Source: RYN-230 sp963834705
GTDB taxonomy: Bacteria > Actinomycetota > Actinomycetes > Streptosporangiales > Streptosporangiaceae
DNA: 64,000 bases
Assembly (NCBI GenBank): GCA_963834705.1
Contig: CAWICV010000004.1
Location: forward strand, 186,001-250,000
Direction: 5' to 3'
Within the stretch, counting starts at the first letter, position 1, and each line of letters begins with the position of its first letter. Below, piece after piece: positions 33,555 to 40,981 of the stretch. Position numbers and translations under genes: made by a program. Below the pieces are notes generated by a model. The model had not been told where the DNA came from. It searched no databases and saw only the letters and a list, made by a program, of their open reading frames with translations.

Positions 33555-34394
33555 GTGAGCAGCAACGGCGGACCCGCCAATCCGGCCGACGGCCCCGACT
33601 CAGCCGGACCTGACCTGGCGTCCTTTGATACCGGCGTCGCGCACCCGGCCCGGGTCTATAACTACTGGCTGGGCGGCAAGGACAACTATGGGGCCGACCG
33701 GGAGGCGGCCGAGCAGGCCGTCGCAGCCAACCCGAATATCCTGCCCGGCGTGCGGGCCAACCGGGCGTTCCTCCGCCGCGCGGTGGAGTACCTGGCTGGC
33801 GAGGCGGGGATCCGGCAGTTCCTGGACATCGGCACCGGGCTGCCGACCGCGGAGAACACGCACGAGGTCGCCCAGGCGGTCGCGCCGGACGCGCGGATCG
33901 TGTACGTGGACAACGACCCCATCGTGCTGGCCCACGCCCGGGCCCTGCTGACCAGCACGCCCGAGGGCGCTACCCATTATGTGGACGCGGACGTGCGGGA
34001 CACCGGCACGATCCTGGCCGAGGCGGCCAAGATCCTTGACCTCAGCCAGCCCACCGCGGTCATGTTCCTGATGATCCTGCAGTACATCCCGGACGAGGAG
34101 CACCCGGAGCTCGTCGTGGCCCAGCTGATGGACGCGATGCCATCAGGCAGTTACCTGGTCCACTCGGACACCACCGCGGACATCGACACCGAGCGGGTGA
34201 CCACCGCCACGGCGCGGCTCAACGCCCGGCTCGGGCCTGCCCAGCTGCACCGCCGGACCCGCGAGCAGATCGCCGGCTACTTCACCGGCCTGGACATGGT
34301 GGAACCCGGGCTGGTCTTCCTGCCGGAATGGCGGGCGCTGGCCAACCCCGCCCACCTGATCCCGTGCTACGCGGGTGTCGGAAGGAAACCCTGA
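33555..34394 (+). CDS. DUF574 (Methyltransf_19) SAM-dependent methyltransferase
   Basis: 279 residues from GTG 33555 after AAAGGGCAGG. The family signature is unmistakable: FDTGVAHPARVYNYWLGGKDNYGADREAAE at the N-terminus, SAM motif FLDIGTGLPTAENTHEVAQ, and RIVYVDNDPIVLAHARALL. The end FLPEWRALANPAHLIPCYAGVGRKP is also typical. These proteins are actinobacteria-specific and usually present in many copies; substrates are largely unknown. The frame is open upstream, but the family begins here. The YciI gene follows 4 bp later. Confidence 0.95.
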   Translation: MSSNGGPANPADGPDSAGPDLASFDTGVAHPARVYNYWLGGKDNYGADREAAEQAVAANPNILPGVRANRAFLRRAVEYLAGEAGIRQFLDIGTGLPTAENTHEVAQAVAPDARIVYVDNDPIVLAHARALLTSTPEGATHYVDADVRDTGTILAEAAKILDLSQPTAVMFLMILQYIPDEEHPELVVAQLMDAMPSGSYLVHSDTTADIDTERVTTATARLNARLGPAQLHRRTREQIAGYFTGLDMVEPGLVFLPEWRALANPAHLIPCYAGVGRKP

Positions 34395-34398
34395 CGTC

Positions 34399-34698
34399 AT
34401 GGCGGAATGGATCTATTTCATCCACCCGCCACGGGATGACTTCGCCGCGACCATGACCGACGCCGAGCAGGCGGCGTGGGCCGCCCACTTCGCCCGGCTG
34501 CAGCGGCTGCTGGCCGGGGGACAGCTGATCCTGGCCGGGCCCACACTGGGCCGCATTAACACGGGTGTGGCCGTCTTCGAGGCGCCTGACGAAGCGGCCG
34601 CCGAGCAGGTCATGATGGAAGACCCGGCCATCCGCGGCGGCTTTGCCCGCGGCGAGTTGCGCCCGTTCCGGGTCTCCCTGCTGCGCGGCCGGGACTAA
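34399..34698 (+). CDS. YciI-like protein
   Basis: 99 residues from ATG 34399 with GGAAGGAAA upstream. The YCII fold is suggested by EWIYFIHPPRDDF, AAHFARLQRLLAGGQLILAGPT, VAVFEAPDEAAAEQVMMEDPAI and GGFARGELRPFRV; the conserved His of the ferredoxin-like barrel is in AHFARL. Possible small-molecule dehydrochlorinase/isomerase or accessory protein. It is cotranscribed with the methyltransferase and overlaps the convergent small frame by 4 bp. Confidence 0.9.
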   Translation: MAEWIYFIHPPRDDFAATMTDAEQAAWAAHFARLQRLLAGGQLILAGPTLGRINTGVAVFEAPDEAAAEQVMMEDPAIRGGFARGELRPFRVSLLRGRD

Positions 34699-34877
34699 TC
34701 CTTCCGCGTCCTGGCGGCCGGCCGGGCACCGGCCTGGACGTCGATCCGGGCACTGACTTCACCGTCGAGCTTGTCCAGGAACGACGGCACGACGGCATCG
34801 CGGTCATCAGGGCCGAGCTCGTTATGCACCCCGGCGCGGCGCGGATCTCCTCGGGGGAAAGCCTTGAGCCGCCCCAT
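34695..34877 (-). CDS. Small conserved-looking protein or remnant
   Basis: 60 codons from ATG 34877. The end HNELGPDDRDAVVPSFLDKL and GEVSARIDVQAGARPA resembles the LGPxxxxAVVxSFLxKxDxEIxARVDxR segment common in small actinobacterial proteins. The N-terminal 18 residues look out of frame: the neighbouring frame gives RLSPEEIRAAPG, which would be a more natural start, so a frameshift is possible. Function unknown. It lies between the convergent YciI gene and the divergent GNAT gene. Confidence 0.4.
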   Translation of the reverse strand: MGRLKAFPRGDPRRAGVHNELGPDDRDAVVPSFLDKLDGEVSARIDVQAGARPAARTRKD

Positions 34878-34935
34878 TTTCGCAGCATAATCTTCTGCCG
34901 GTCGGCAGGCTCTGGACCAGGCGAGGGGGAGGCAC

Positions 34936-35412
34936 GTGTCAAGCGTCGCGCTGCGGCCGGTGGAAGACGGCGATCTGGACGCGCTGTTCGAGCAGCAGCG
35001 CGACCCGGAGGCGGTCCGGATGGCCGCGTTCACCACTCCGGACCCGGGTGACCGGAGTGCGTTCGACGCGCATATGGCCCGGGTGCGCGCGTCGCCGGAC
35101 ATCACGCATCGCGCCGTGACCTGCGACGGTGAGCTGGTGGGCAGCATCGCCAGCTTCCCCATTGACGGGCAGACCGAGATCACCTACTGGATCGACCGTG
35201 CCGCCTGGGGGCAGGGCATCGCCACCCGGGCGGTGGCGCTGCTGCTCGACCTGGTGCCGGACCGGCCGCTGTACGCCCGCGCGGCCAGCGACAACACCGG
35301 CTCGCTGCGGGTGCTGCACAAGTCCGGCTTCACCGACATCGGGACCGAGGTCTCGTTCGCCACCGCACGGAACGCGGAGATCGAGGAGACCATCCTGCGG
35401 CTGGACAGCTGA
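34936..35412 (+). CDS. GNAT-family N-acetyltransferase
   Basis: 158 residues, GTG start after AGGGGGAGG. RimJ/RimL-type GNAT: LRPVEDGDLDALFEQQRDPEAVRMAAF, VTCDGELVGSIASF, acetyl-CoA loop YWIDRAAWGQGIATRAVALLL, then ASDNTGSLRVLHKSGFTDIGTE. Substrate unknown. It stands alone; the next gene is convergent. Confidence 0.93.
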   Translation: MSSVALRPVEDGDLDALFEQQRDPEAVRMAAFTTPDPGDRSAFDAHMARVRASPDITHRAVTCDGELVGSIASFPIDGQTEITYWIDRAAWGQGIATRAVALLLDLVPDRPLYARAASDNTGSLRVLHKSGFTDIGTEVSFATARNAEIEETILRLDS

Positions 35413-35452
35413 CGCGCGCTGGCACCGGTTATCCGCCAGCTCGGGGTGACCG

Positions 35453-35968
35453 TCACCCCCGCCGAACGGCGAAGTTGTAACAGCCGTAGCCCACGTTGCG
35501 CAGCTGGACCAGGGTGATCTCCGGCCGGGCCAGCATCTCGCGGATCACCGGAATGGCGTGCTCGCCGTCCGCCACGAGCACGCCGCCAGCGATCCTGCCG
35601 TCCCGGTCGTAGGCCCGCACCACCTGCTGGCGGTGACTCAGCCCGGGCGGATACCGGTCCCAGTTGGGGTAACCGCCGCACGGGTCGGCGTGGATGAACA
35701 CCGGGCCGCGCTCGGCGTACGCGCCCCGGCCGCCGGGCGGCGTGTAGGCGATCAGCAGCACCCGCTCGCCGGGCACGGTTGCGCGCAGGCAGCAGCGCAG
35801 CGGGCTGCCGCCGTCGGTGTCCGTCCGCACGGTCAGCGGCTGACCGGTCTCGTCCACCCCGGCCGCCCGGATCCCGTCCAGCGTGGCCGCCGGAATCGGC
35901 TCGAACCGGAACTGGGCGGCCGCCGGAGCACCGGCCTGCATCTGCTCGGCATGAGGTGTCGTCGTCAT
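35453..35968 (-). CDS. DUF1203 protein
   Basis: 171 residues from ATG 35968. DUF1203 pattern: FRFEPIPAATLDGIRAAGVDE, SPLRCCLRATVPGERVLLIAYTPP, YAERGPVFIHADPCGGYP, HRQQVVRAYDRDGRI and LVQLRNVGYGCYNFAVRRG. The conserved Cys-Cys, the His in FIHADPCGGY and the Cys in GYGCYNF suggest a metal or redox site. No known function. Divergent from the SdpI-like gene. Confidence 0.88.
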   Translation of the reverse strand: MTTTPHAEQMQAGAPAAAQFRFEPIPAATLDGIRAAGVDETGQPLTVRTDTDGGSPLRCCLRATVPGERVLLIAYTPPGGRGAYAERGPVFIHADPCGGYPNWDRYPPGLSHRQQVVRAYDRDGRIAGGVLVADGEHAIPVIREMLARPEITLVQLRNVGYGCYNFAVRRG

Positions 35969-36080
35969 GCCCGGTAGACGCCGCGGCCCGGCCGAACGTG
36001 AGGTATGCGGCCCGGAATCCGGCGGAATAAAATGGCCCCGGCACCGTCCTCGGATGGTGGTGGAAAGCAAGGGGAACAGC

Positions 36081-36407
36081 ATGATCGTCCCAGCGCTCAT
36101 ACTCATCCTGGCGGCCCTGGTGCTGATCGTGGTGGCCGTGGCGAGCTGGCAGGAACGGCTGCCGCGCAACAGGCTGGCCGGGGTCCGGACGCCGACGACG
36201 ATGCGCAGCGACCGGGCGTTCAAGGTGGCCAACAAGGTGGCCGCGCCGCTGACCACGGCCGGGGGTGTCGTGCTGGCGCTCGGCGGCGTGCTGGCCGTGC
36301 TGCTGGGCACGTCCAGCGCCGGGCCGGTGCTGCTGGGCAGCGCGCTGGCCTGCGCCGCCCTGTGTGTCGCCGGCGCGGTCCGTGGGGTCCGGGCCTGCCG
36401 GGTCTGA
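36081..36407 (+). CDS. SdpI-family small membrane protein
   Basis: 108 residues from ATG 36081 after AAGGGG. Three hydrophobic segments: IVPALILILAALVLIVVAVA, APLTTAGGVVLALGGVLAVLL and GPVLLGSALACAALCVAGAV. The cytoplasmic loop LPRNRLAGVRTPTTMRSDRAFKVANKVA matches the SdpI/YhfL signature (GxRTxxTxxxxxxWxxxN), with Phe-Lys-Val in place of Trp. SdpI itself is an immunity protein for a Bacillus cannibalism toxin; actinobacterial members are of unknown role. Confidence 0.88.
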   Translation: MIVPALILILAALVLIVVAVASWQERLPRNRLAGVRTPTTMRSDRAFKVANKVAAPLTTAGGVVLALGGVLAVLLGTSSAGPVLLGSALACAALCVAGAVRGVRACRV

Positions 36408-36485
36408 TAACCGTTCCCGGCGGCAGGCAGGCCGGAAAATGTCGAAGTGAAGCAGCGCCGGGGCGGCTGGCACCCGTCCAGCACC

Positions 36486-36501
36486 TTTTGCCGAACGCCA
36501 G
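36486..36501 (+). repeat. Dispersed 16-bp motif, copy 3
   Basis: TTTTGCCGAACGCCAG again, intergenic, just beyond the 3' end of the serpin remnant. Upstream GTCCAGCACC gives this copy, read in reverse, the extended form CTGGCGTTCGGCAAAA-GGTGCTGG, and the copy at 32574 also has TGGTGCTGG shortly after. Confidence 0.7.
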
Positions 36502-36512
36502 TACCTGGCTGA

Positions 36513-37280
36513 TCAGGGCTGGCTGGGATCGCTGATCCGGGCCAGGAACAGCGGCGTGTGCGTGGCGGTGTCCTCCAGCAGCAGCAGGAACGGCCGGTCG
36601 AAGGCCAGCATGACCGCCGGGCCGACGCGCTCGGCGGTGCCGACAGCCACGCCGGTCGCCGCGGCGGCCGTGGTCCCGGCCGGGGTGACGTCCATGGTGT
36701 CCTGCTGGATGATCTCGGAGATCTGGCTGTCCTGGCGCCCCAGCCCGGAGTAGTCGCCGGTGAGCGGCAGGCCCATGGCGGCCAAGGTGGTCTGCAGGCT
36801 GTCCCAGGTCTGGCGGAGCTGGAGCCGGGGCAGCCGGACGCCGGTGGTGTGGCGGCTGGTCCCGGTGGTCAGCGCGGCCCACTGCGCGGCCGTGGGGACG
36901 GCGCAGCGGGCCGCATGCGCCGGTGGCAGCAGCGCGACCGCGGCCAGCCGGTGCCCGGCGTACGGCAGCGTGGCCGACTGCCAGCCGGCCACCTGGCGGT
37001 AGGCGGCCACCGGGTCGGCGCTGCTCATCATCGGCACCTGGACGGCGCGCCCGCCAGCGGTATGGAACGGCGCCGGGTTGGCCGCCGGGAAGGGCCGCTG
37101 CCAGCGTGCTGTGAGGTAGACGATGTTGGACAGCACGGTCTGGGTGGACGCGGGCAGCGGCGCCGGGAAGAGGGCCGGCACCAGGCCGTGAGTCTCCTGG
37201 TCGACGACCCCGTTGATCCGGTTCGTGGTGGCCGGCTCCTCGCCGAAGTTGACCGACCACAGCCCGGCCCGGTACCTCCG
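36513..37280 (-). pseudogene. Serpin remnant (N-terminal third missing)
   Basis: The frame is open from 37280 (in-frame TGA just before) to a stop at 36513, with no proper start. It encodes YRAGLWSVNFGEEPATTNRI, NGVVDQETHGLVPALF, VLSNIVYLTARWQRPF and a reactive-centre hinge AGTTAAAATGVAVGTAERVG, followed by VMLAFDRPFLLLLED. The hinge is of the inhibitory type. About the first 100-150 residues of a normal 380-residue serpin are absent and are replaced by a trypsin-like protease gene whose stop lies 5 bp away. The part from GTG 37181 could still be translated, but it should not fold as an inhibitor. Confidence 0.8.
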
Positions 37281-37285
37281 TCAGG

Positions 37286-38446
37286 TCAGCAGCTCGTCTT
37301 GTTGAAGCAGCGGACCGTGTTGGACAGGGTGTCCTGGAACGGCGAGTACATCGCCAGCGGCTGGTTGCTGTACTTGTAATCGTTGTGCCCGTTGATGTAG
37401 CCCGGGCCGGCGCTCGTCCAGCCGATGTTCCACGCACCACCGCTGGAACCGCCGGTCATCGGGTTACCGATAACGATCGGCCGGGTGCCATTGGCGCCGC
37501 TGATGTTGCCGTCCTGGCCCGCCGTCGCGGCGATGTCCTCGACCATGTTGAGGCCGTCGTACGGCGACGCGGCCGGGTACCCGAACGCCACGAACTGCTG
37601 GTTGACCGGGTAGTTCCAGGCGAAGCCGTCCCAGCCCACCGAGCTCCCGAGGGTGCGCCCGGTCGTGCTGGACGTGCCCACCTGTATCGCGGCTTCGTCC
37701 TCGGTCAGGTCGCTGTTGTTGAACCAGGCCGAGGTGGTGATCGCGGCACCCGTCCAGACGAACTCGCCGAACGGGTCGAAGTTCGAGACGTTCCCGTTGT
37801 ACGCCGGGATGAAGACGGCTGAGGTGTCCCACAGGTGGGTGTTCCCGCTGGTGTTCGCCGCACAGTGCCCCGCGGTCCAGATCTCGTTCTCGTTACTGGG
37901 CCCACTGGACGAGGCGACCGACGTCGCGGAGCAGACGTAATTGCCGCCGTTGTTGGTGAAGAACAACTTGCCGTTCACCTTGTACGGATAGATGTTCCAG
38001 AGGGCCGACTGCGGGGTGAAGCTGTCGTAGGGGTACGGATATGCGAACGCGGCCGGCTTCACCGTGACCGGGTGGACGGCCACCGCGGCCCGCCCACCTG
38101 GCAGGCCGCCCGCGACGTCCCCCGGCAGGCCGCCCGCGACGTCCCCCGGCTTCCCGGGCGCCTTGGCCGTGGGCGGCAGCACGTGCGGCTTCGACCCGAC
38201 GACCTTCACGTCGGCCGACGTGGCCGCGCGCAGCCGGGCCGGGGTCCAGTAGCCAGCACAGCCTTCGCGTTGACCGACTTGGCCGCGCGGACGACCGTCC
38301 TGGGCGCCGCGGCGTGCGTGCTGGCCTGCGCGGCCACCGGGGTGGCGGCCAGCCACGCGCCGGTCAGCCCGGCCGCGCACAAGGCGGCCGGAATCGTGCG
38401 GCGGGACGGCGGCGGAACGCGAAACCTTATTCTCGTGAGATGGCAC
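37286..38446 (-). CDS. Secreted trypsin-like serine protease; signal peptide out of frame
   Basis: 386 codons from GTG 38446 (AAGAAGGG upstream). The catalytic domain has His in IWTAGHCAAN, a plausible Asp in NNSDLTEDEAAIQVG and Ser in NPMTGGSSGGAW, as in glutamyl-endopeptidase-like S1 enzymes. A propeptide with repeated GDVAGGLP precedes it. Codons about 17-62 make Arg-rich nonsense, whereas the overlapping frame over 38262-38393 encodes RRTIPAALCAAGLTGAWLAA then TPVAAQASTHAAAP, a textbook signal peptide, continuing into VRAAKSVNAKAV. Two opposite one-base shifts (about 38400 and 38255) would restore a secreted preproprotein. As read, export is unlikely. Confidence 0.8.
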   Translation of the reverse strand: MPSHENKVSRSAAVPPHDSGRLVRGRADRRVAGRHPGGRAGQHARRGAQDGRPRGQVGQREGCAGYWTPARLRAATSADVKVVGSKPHVLPPTAKAPGKPGDVAGGLPGDVAGGLPGGRAAVAVHPVTVKPAAFAYPYPYDSFTPQSALWNIYPYKVNGKLFFTNNGGNYVCSATSVASSSGPSNENEIWTAGHCAANTSGNTHLWDTSAVFIPAYNGNVSNFDPFGEFVWTGAAITTSAWFNNSDLTEDEAAIQVGTSSTTGRTLGSSVGWDGFAWNYPVNQQFVAFGYPAASPYDGLNMVEDIAATAGQDGNISGANGTRPIVIGNPMTGGSSGGAWNIGWTSAGPGYINGHNDYKYSNQPLAMYSPFQDTLSNTVRCFNKTSC

Positions 38447-38706
38447 GCAAATAACCCTTCTTTGTGTAAGAAGCTATGTATGGGCTAGCCCACTGCCCGA
38501 ATTACCCCCGTTTCATCTGGCACGCCGAGCTAGTGGGCACGGCTCACTGACACTAATGCAGAGCAGTACGCCTGGTAGCTGATTCACAAAGCATTAGTAA
38601 AATGTCAATCACACGAGTCACGTATTACGCCAATAATGGCCTGTAAATATAATTAAGGCAGCCGGCCCGGTTGGGTGAGTGTGCGGACCGGGCGATACTG
38701 GGCGGT
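38447..38706. promoter_or_regulatory. A/T-rich divergent promoter region
   Basis: The 260-bp gap is strikingly A/T-rich from about 38570 to 38660 (TAGTAAAATGTCAAT, CCTGTAAATATAATTAAGG) in a genome of very high GC. It separates the protease (minus) and spermidine-synthase-like (plus) genes, so it probably carries both promoters, or marks a foreign segment. No gene seen. Confidence 0.45.
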
Positions 38707-39603
38707 ATGCCGCACCGCCGCGATGGGAGCGGCCGGCCGCCATTCCGGCGGCCGGTCAACTCCGGGATGGCCGAGCTGCTGCTCGACGCCGACCGGCCCG
38801 GGGCGTGGATGCTGCTGGTGGACGATGTCCCGCAGTCGCACGTCAACCTGGACGATCCGGAATACCTGGACTTCGAGTACATGCGGCGGCTGGGGCACGT
38901 GGCCGACCTGGCCGCGCCGCCCGGCCAGCCGCTGCGCGTGCTGCACCTGGGCGGAGGCGGGCTGACCCTTGCCCGGTACGTGGCCGCGACCCGGCCGGGG
39001 TCCAGCCAGCTGGCGGTGGAGTCCGATGCCGCCCTAGTCGCGCTGGTCCGCCGGTGGCTGCCGCTGGACCAGCCCGCCCGCCGGGACAGCGGCCGCACCG
39101 GCGCGGGCCGGGTCCGGGTCCGGGTCGGCGACGCCCGCGGGGTGCTGGAACAGCTGCCGGCCGCCTCGTTCGACCTGGTGGTGGCGGACCTGTTCGCGGC
39201 CGCGCGGACCCCGGCCCACCTGACCTCGGTGGAGTTCGCGGCCGCCGCCGTCCGGGTGCTCACCCCGGCCGGCTGCTATGCGGTGAACATCGGCGACGGG
39301 CCGCCGCTGGCCTACGCGCGCGCCCAGGTGGCGACCGTCGGCTCGGTGTTCGCCCAGGTGTGCCTGATCGCCGACCCGGGCGTGCTGCGCGGGCGCCGGT
39401 ACGGCAACCTGGTGCTCGCCGCCGCCCAGGACGATCTGCCACTGGCCGGGCTGACCCGGCGCGCGGCCGGCGACCCGTTCCCGGGCCGCCTGGTGCACGG
39501 CGCCGACCTGGACCGCTTCGCCGCCGGCGCGAAACCCGTCACCGACGCTGAAGCCCAGCCCTCCCCCGCCCCGCCCCCCGACGTCTTCACCACCCGCCCC
39601 TAA
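38707..39603 (+). CDS. Spermidine-synthase-like SAM-binding protein
   Basis: 298 residues from ATG 38707; TTG 38671 is an alternative. Polyamine aminopropyltransferase-like fold: AWMLLVDDVPQSHVNLDDPEYLDFEYMRRL, SAM-type motif VLHLGGGGLTLARYVAATRPG, VRVGDARGVLEQLPAASFDLVVADLF. The usual catalytic D-A-x-D/Y residues of true spermidine synthases are not clear. Many actinobacterial members are stand-alone fused-MFS/spermidine synthase-type proteins with unknown methyl or aminopropyl acceptor. The C-terminal Pro-rich tail runs into the minisatellite. Confidence 0.88.
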   Translation: MPHRRDGSGRPPFRRPVNSGMAELLLDADRPGAWMLLVDDVPQSHVNLDDPEYLDFEYMRRLGHVADLAAPPGQPLRVLHLGGGGLTLARYVAATRPGSSQLAVESDAALVALVRRWLPLDQPARRDSGRTGAGRVRVRVGDARGVLEQLPAASFDLVVADLFAAARTPAHLTSVEFAAAAVRVLTPAGCYAVNIGDGPPLAYARAQVATVGSVFAQVCLIADPGVLRGRRYGNLVLAAAQDDLPLAGLTRRAAGDPFPGRLVHGADLDRFAAGAKPVTDAEAQPSPAPPPDVFTTRP

Positions 39604-39644
39604 CCACCCGCCCCCTCGACCACCCCCCTCGACAACCCCCCTCC

Positions 39645-39935
39645 GCCACCCTTACTCGACCACCCCCGCTCGACCACCCCCGCTCGCCCGCTCGACCACC
39701 CCCGCTCGACCACCCCCGCTCGACCACCCCCGCTCGCCCGCCCTTGCTCGCCCGCCCTTGCTCGCCCGCCCTTGCTCGCCCGCCCCCGGGCCGGCCGCGC
39801 TCGCCCGCCCCGCTCGCCCGCCCTTGCTCGCCCGCCCCCGGGCCGGCCGCGCTCGCCCGCCCCGCTCGCCCGCCCTTGCTCGCCGCCCTTGCTCGCCCGC
39901 CCTTGCTCGCCCGCCCCCGGGCCGGCCGCGCCGTC
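39645..39935 (+). repeat. Two-level minisatellite with 14-bp units (gap 39604-40309)
   Basis: First a run of CTCGACCACCCCCG units, then CTCGCCCGCCCTTG units, both 14 bp. The latter is embedded in a larger repeat containing CCCCCGGGCCGGCCGCG, present about three times (near 39780, 39835 and 39910). No gene is supported in the 706-bp gap; it also contains the second 46-bp palindrome (40047) and a long inverted repeat (40239). Confidence 0.85.
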
Positions 39936-40046
39936 GCGCCGCCGCACCCGGCCCAGAGACCCCGGCCCGGGCCGCGCTCCGCCTCAGCCGCTCCACAGTC
40001 CCTCTGTGTCGCCCCATCGGCGCGCGCCGACCTCCCGAGCGCATCA

Positions 40047-40092
40047 TGATCATGGGATTGCTGTCGTCCCAGCGACACCAATGCCATGATCA
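40047..40092 (+). repeat. 46-bp imperfect palindromic element, copy 2
   Basis: The ends TGATCATGGGATTG and CAATGCCATGATCA are complementary at 13 of 14 positions. Compared with copy 1 at 7233, stem bases 7-9 change AAC to TGG while partners 38-40 change GTT to CCA, preserving pairing. The core words ATTGCTG and AGCGACACCAA are identical. Confidence 0.7.
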
Positions 40093-40238
40093 CGATGGCT
40101 GCGGGCGGCGGACTGACTTGCTGGCGTCGTACAGGTCACGTCCAGTGGGCGCGGACAGCACACGCTGACGACGGTGTGACTGGTGGGACCTGTGCCCGCT
40201 ACCGTGGCCAGTGAGAGGTGAACCGGCCGGGGCCTCAT

Positions 40239-40290
40239 TGTTGATGTTGACGGTGGTCACCCTGGAAGGTGAGCTACTTCAACATCAACA
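40239..40290. promoter_or_regulatory. 12-bp perfect inverted repeat downstream of the MBL gene
   Basis: TGTTGATGTTGA and TCAACATCAACA are separated by 28 bases. It lies 20 bp past the stop of the MBL-fold gene on its transcribed strand and is low in GC compared with other hairpins here. It may be a terminator, a protein site, or the ends of a small element. Confidence 0.5.
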
Positions 40291-40309
40291 CGGCATCGGG
40301 CGCGGGGGA

Positions 40310-40969
40310 TCAGGAGTGGATGATCTTGGTGTGGTGGCAGAAGTGCACGCGGTCGGGGGCCAGCTGGTGGATCCGGCCCAGTGATTGCCGCCAGCTCACC
40401 GGGTCGCTGGCCTGGCCGGGCACCAGGTCGCTGTCCGGCGGGCCGGCGTACTGATGCGGAGTGTAGGCCGCGTCCCCGATGAGCAGGTCCCCGGCACCGT
40501 CGCCAGTGCGCACCAGCACGCACTGATGCCCGGACGTGTGCCCGGGCGTAGCCAGCACGGACAGGCCGGGCAGGATCCCGGCATCCCCGTCCAGCAGTTC
40601 GAACCGGGCGTTGGCGAAACCGAACCAGTCGTATAGGTCCCGCGACTCGCGTTCGGCCCGGGCCAGCTCGGCCCGCTGGACGTAGGCCGGCGCGTGCCGG
40701 AAGACCGCGTTCTGCCCGCAGTGGTCGAAGTGCAGGTGCGTGTTGATGACCAGGCCGATGTCGCCGGGCGTCATGTCCAGTTCGGCTAGCGCGCCGGCGA
40801 CCGTGTGGTTGACCACCCGCCAGTCGTCCAGCCATTCCTGCGGGCCGCCGACGCCGGTGTCCACCAGCACCGCGCCGCCCGGGTGGGTGATGACGAAGCC
40901 GTGTACCGGCCAGGTTCGGCCGTCCACGCCGCGCAGGCTGGCCAGGTGCAGCCGCTTAACTTCCAGCAT
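40310..40969 (-). CDS. MBL-fold metallo-hydrolase (lactonase-like)
   Basis: 219 residues. Metal motif HxHxDH in VINTHLHFDHCGQN, further His in LATPGHTSGHQ, Asp in LLIGDAAYTPHQY and a terminal HFCHHTKIIHS. The N-terminus VHGFVITHPGGAVLVDTGVG and the spacing resemble quorum-sensing N-acyl-homoserine lactonases (AiiA-like), but MBL members hydrolyse many esters and lactones. Cytoplasmic, no signal peptide. It is 12 bp downstream of the GTPase gene on the same strand. Confidence 0.92.
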   Translation of the reverse strand: MLEVKRLHLASLRGVDGRTWPVHGFVITHPGGAVLVDTGVGGPQEWLDDWRVVNHTVAGALAELDMTPGDIGLVINTHLHFDHCGQNAVFRHAPAYVQRAELARAERESRDLYDWFGFANARFELLDGDAGILPGLSVLATPGHTSGHQCVLVRTGDGAGDLLIGDAAYTPHQYAGPPDSDLVPGQASDPVSWRQSLGRIHQLAPDRVHFCHHTKIIHS

Positions 40970-40981
40970 GCCCGGGTTATA

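Noticed and set aside
38671..39603. Spermidine-synthase-like gene starting at TTG 38671
   Set aside because: ATG 38707 leaves the full domain; no clear ribosome site supports the TTG.
39645..39935. CRISPR array
   Set aside because: Units are contiguous 14-bp tandem repeats without unique spacers, and no cas genes are present.
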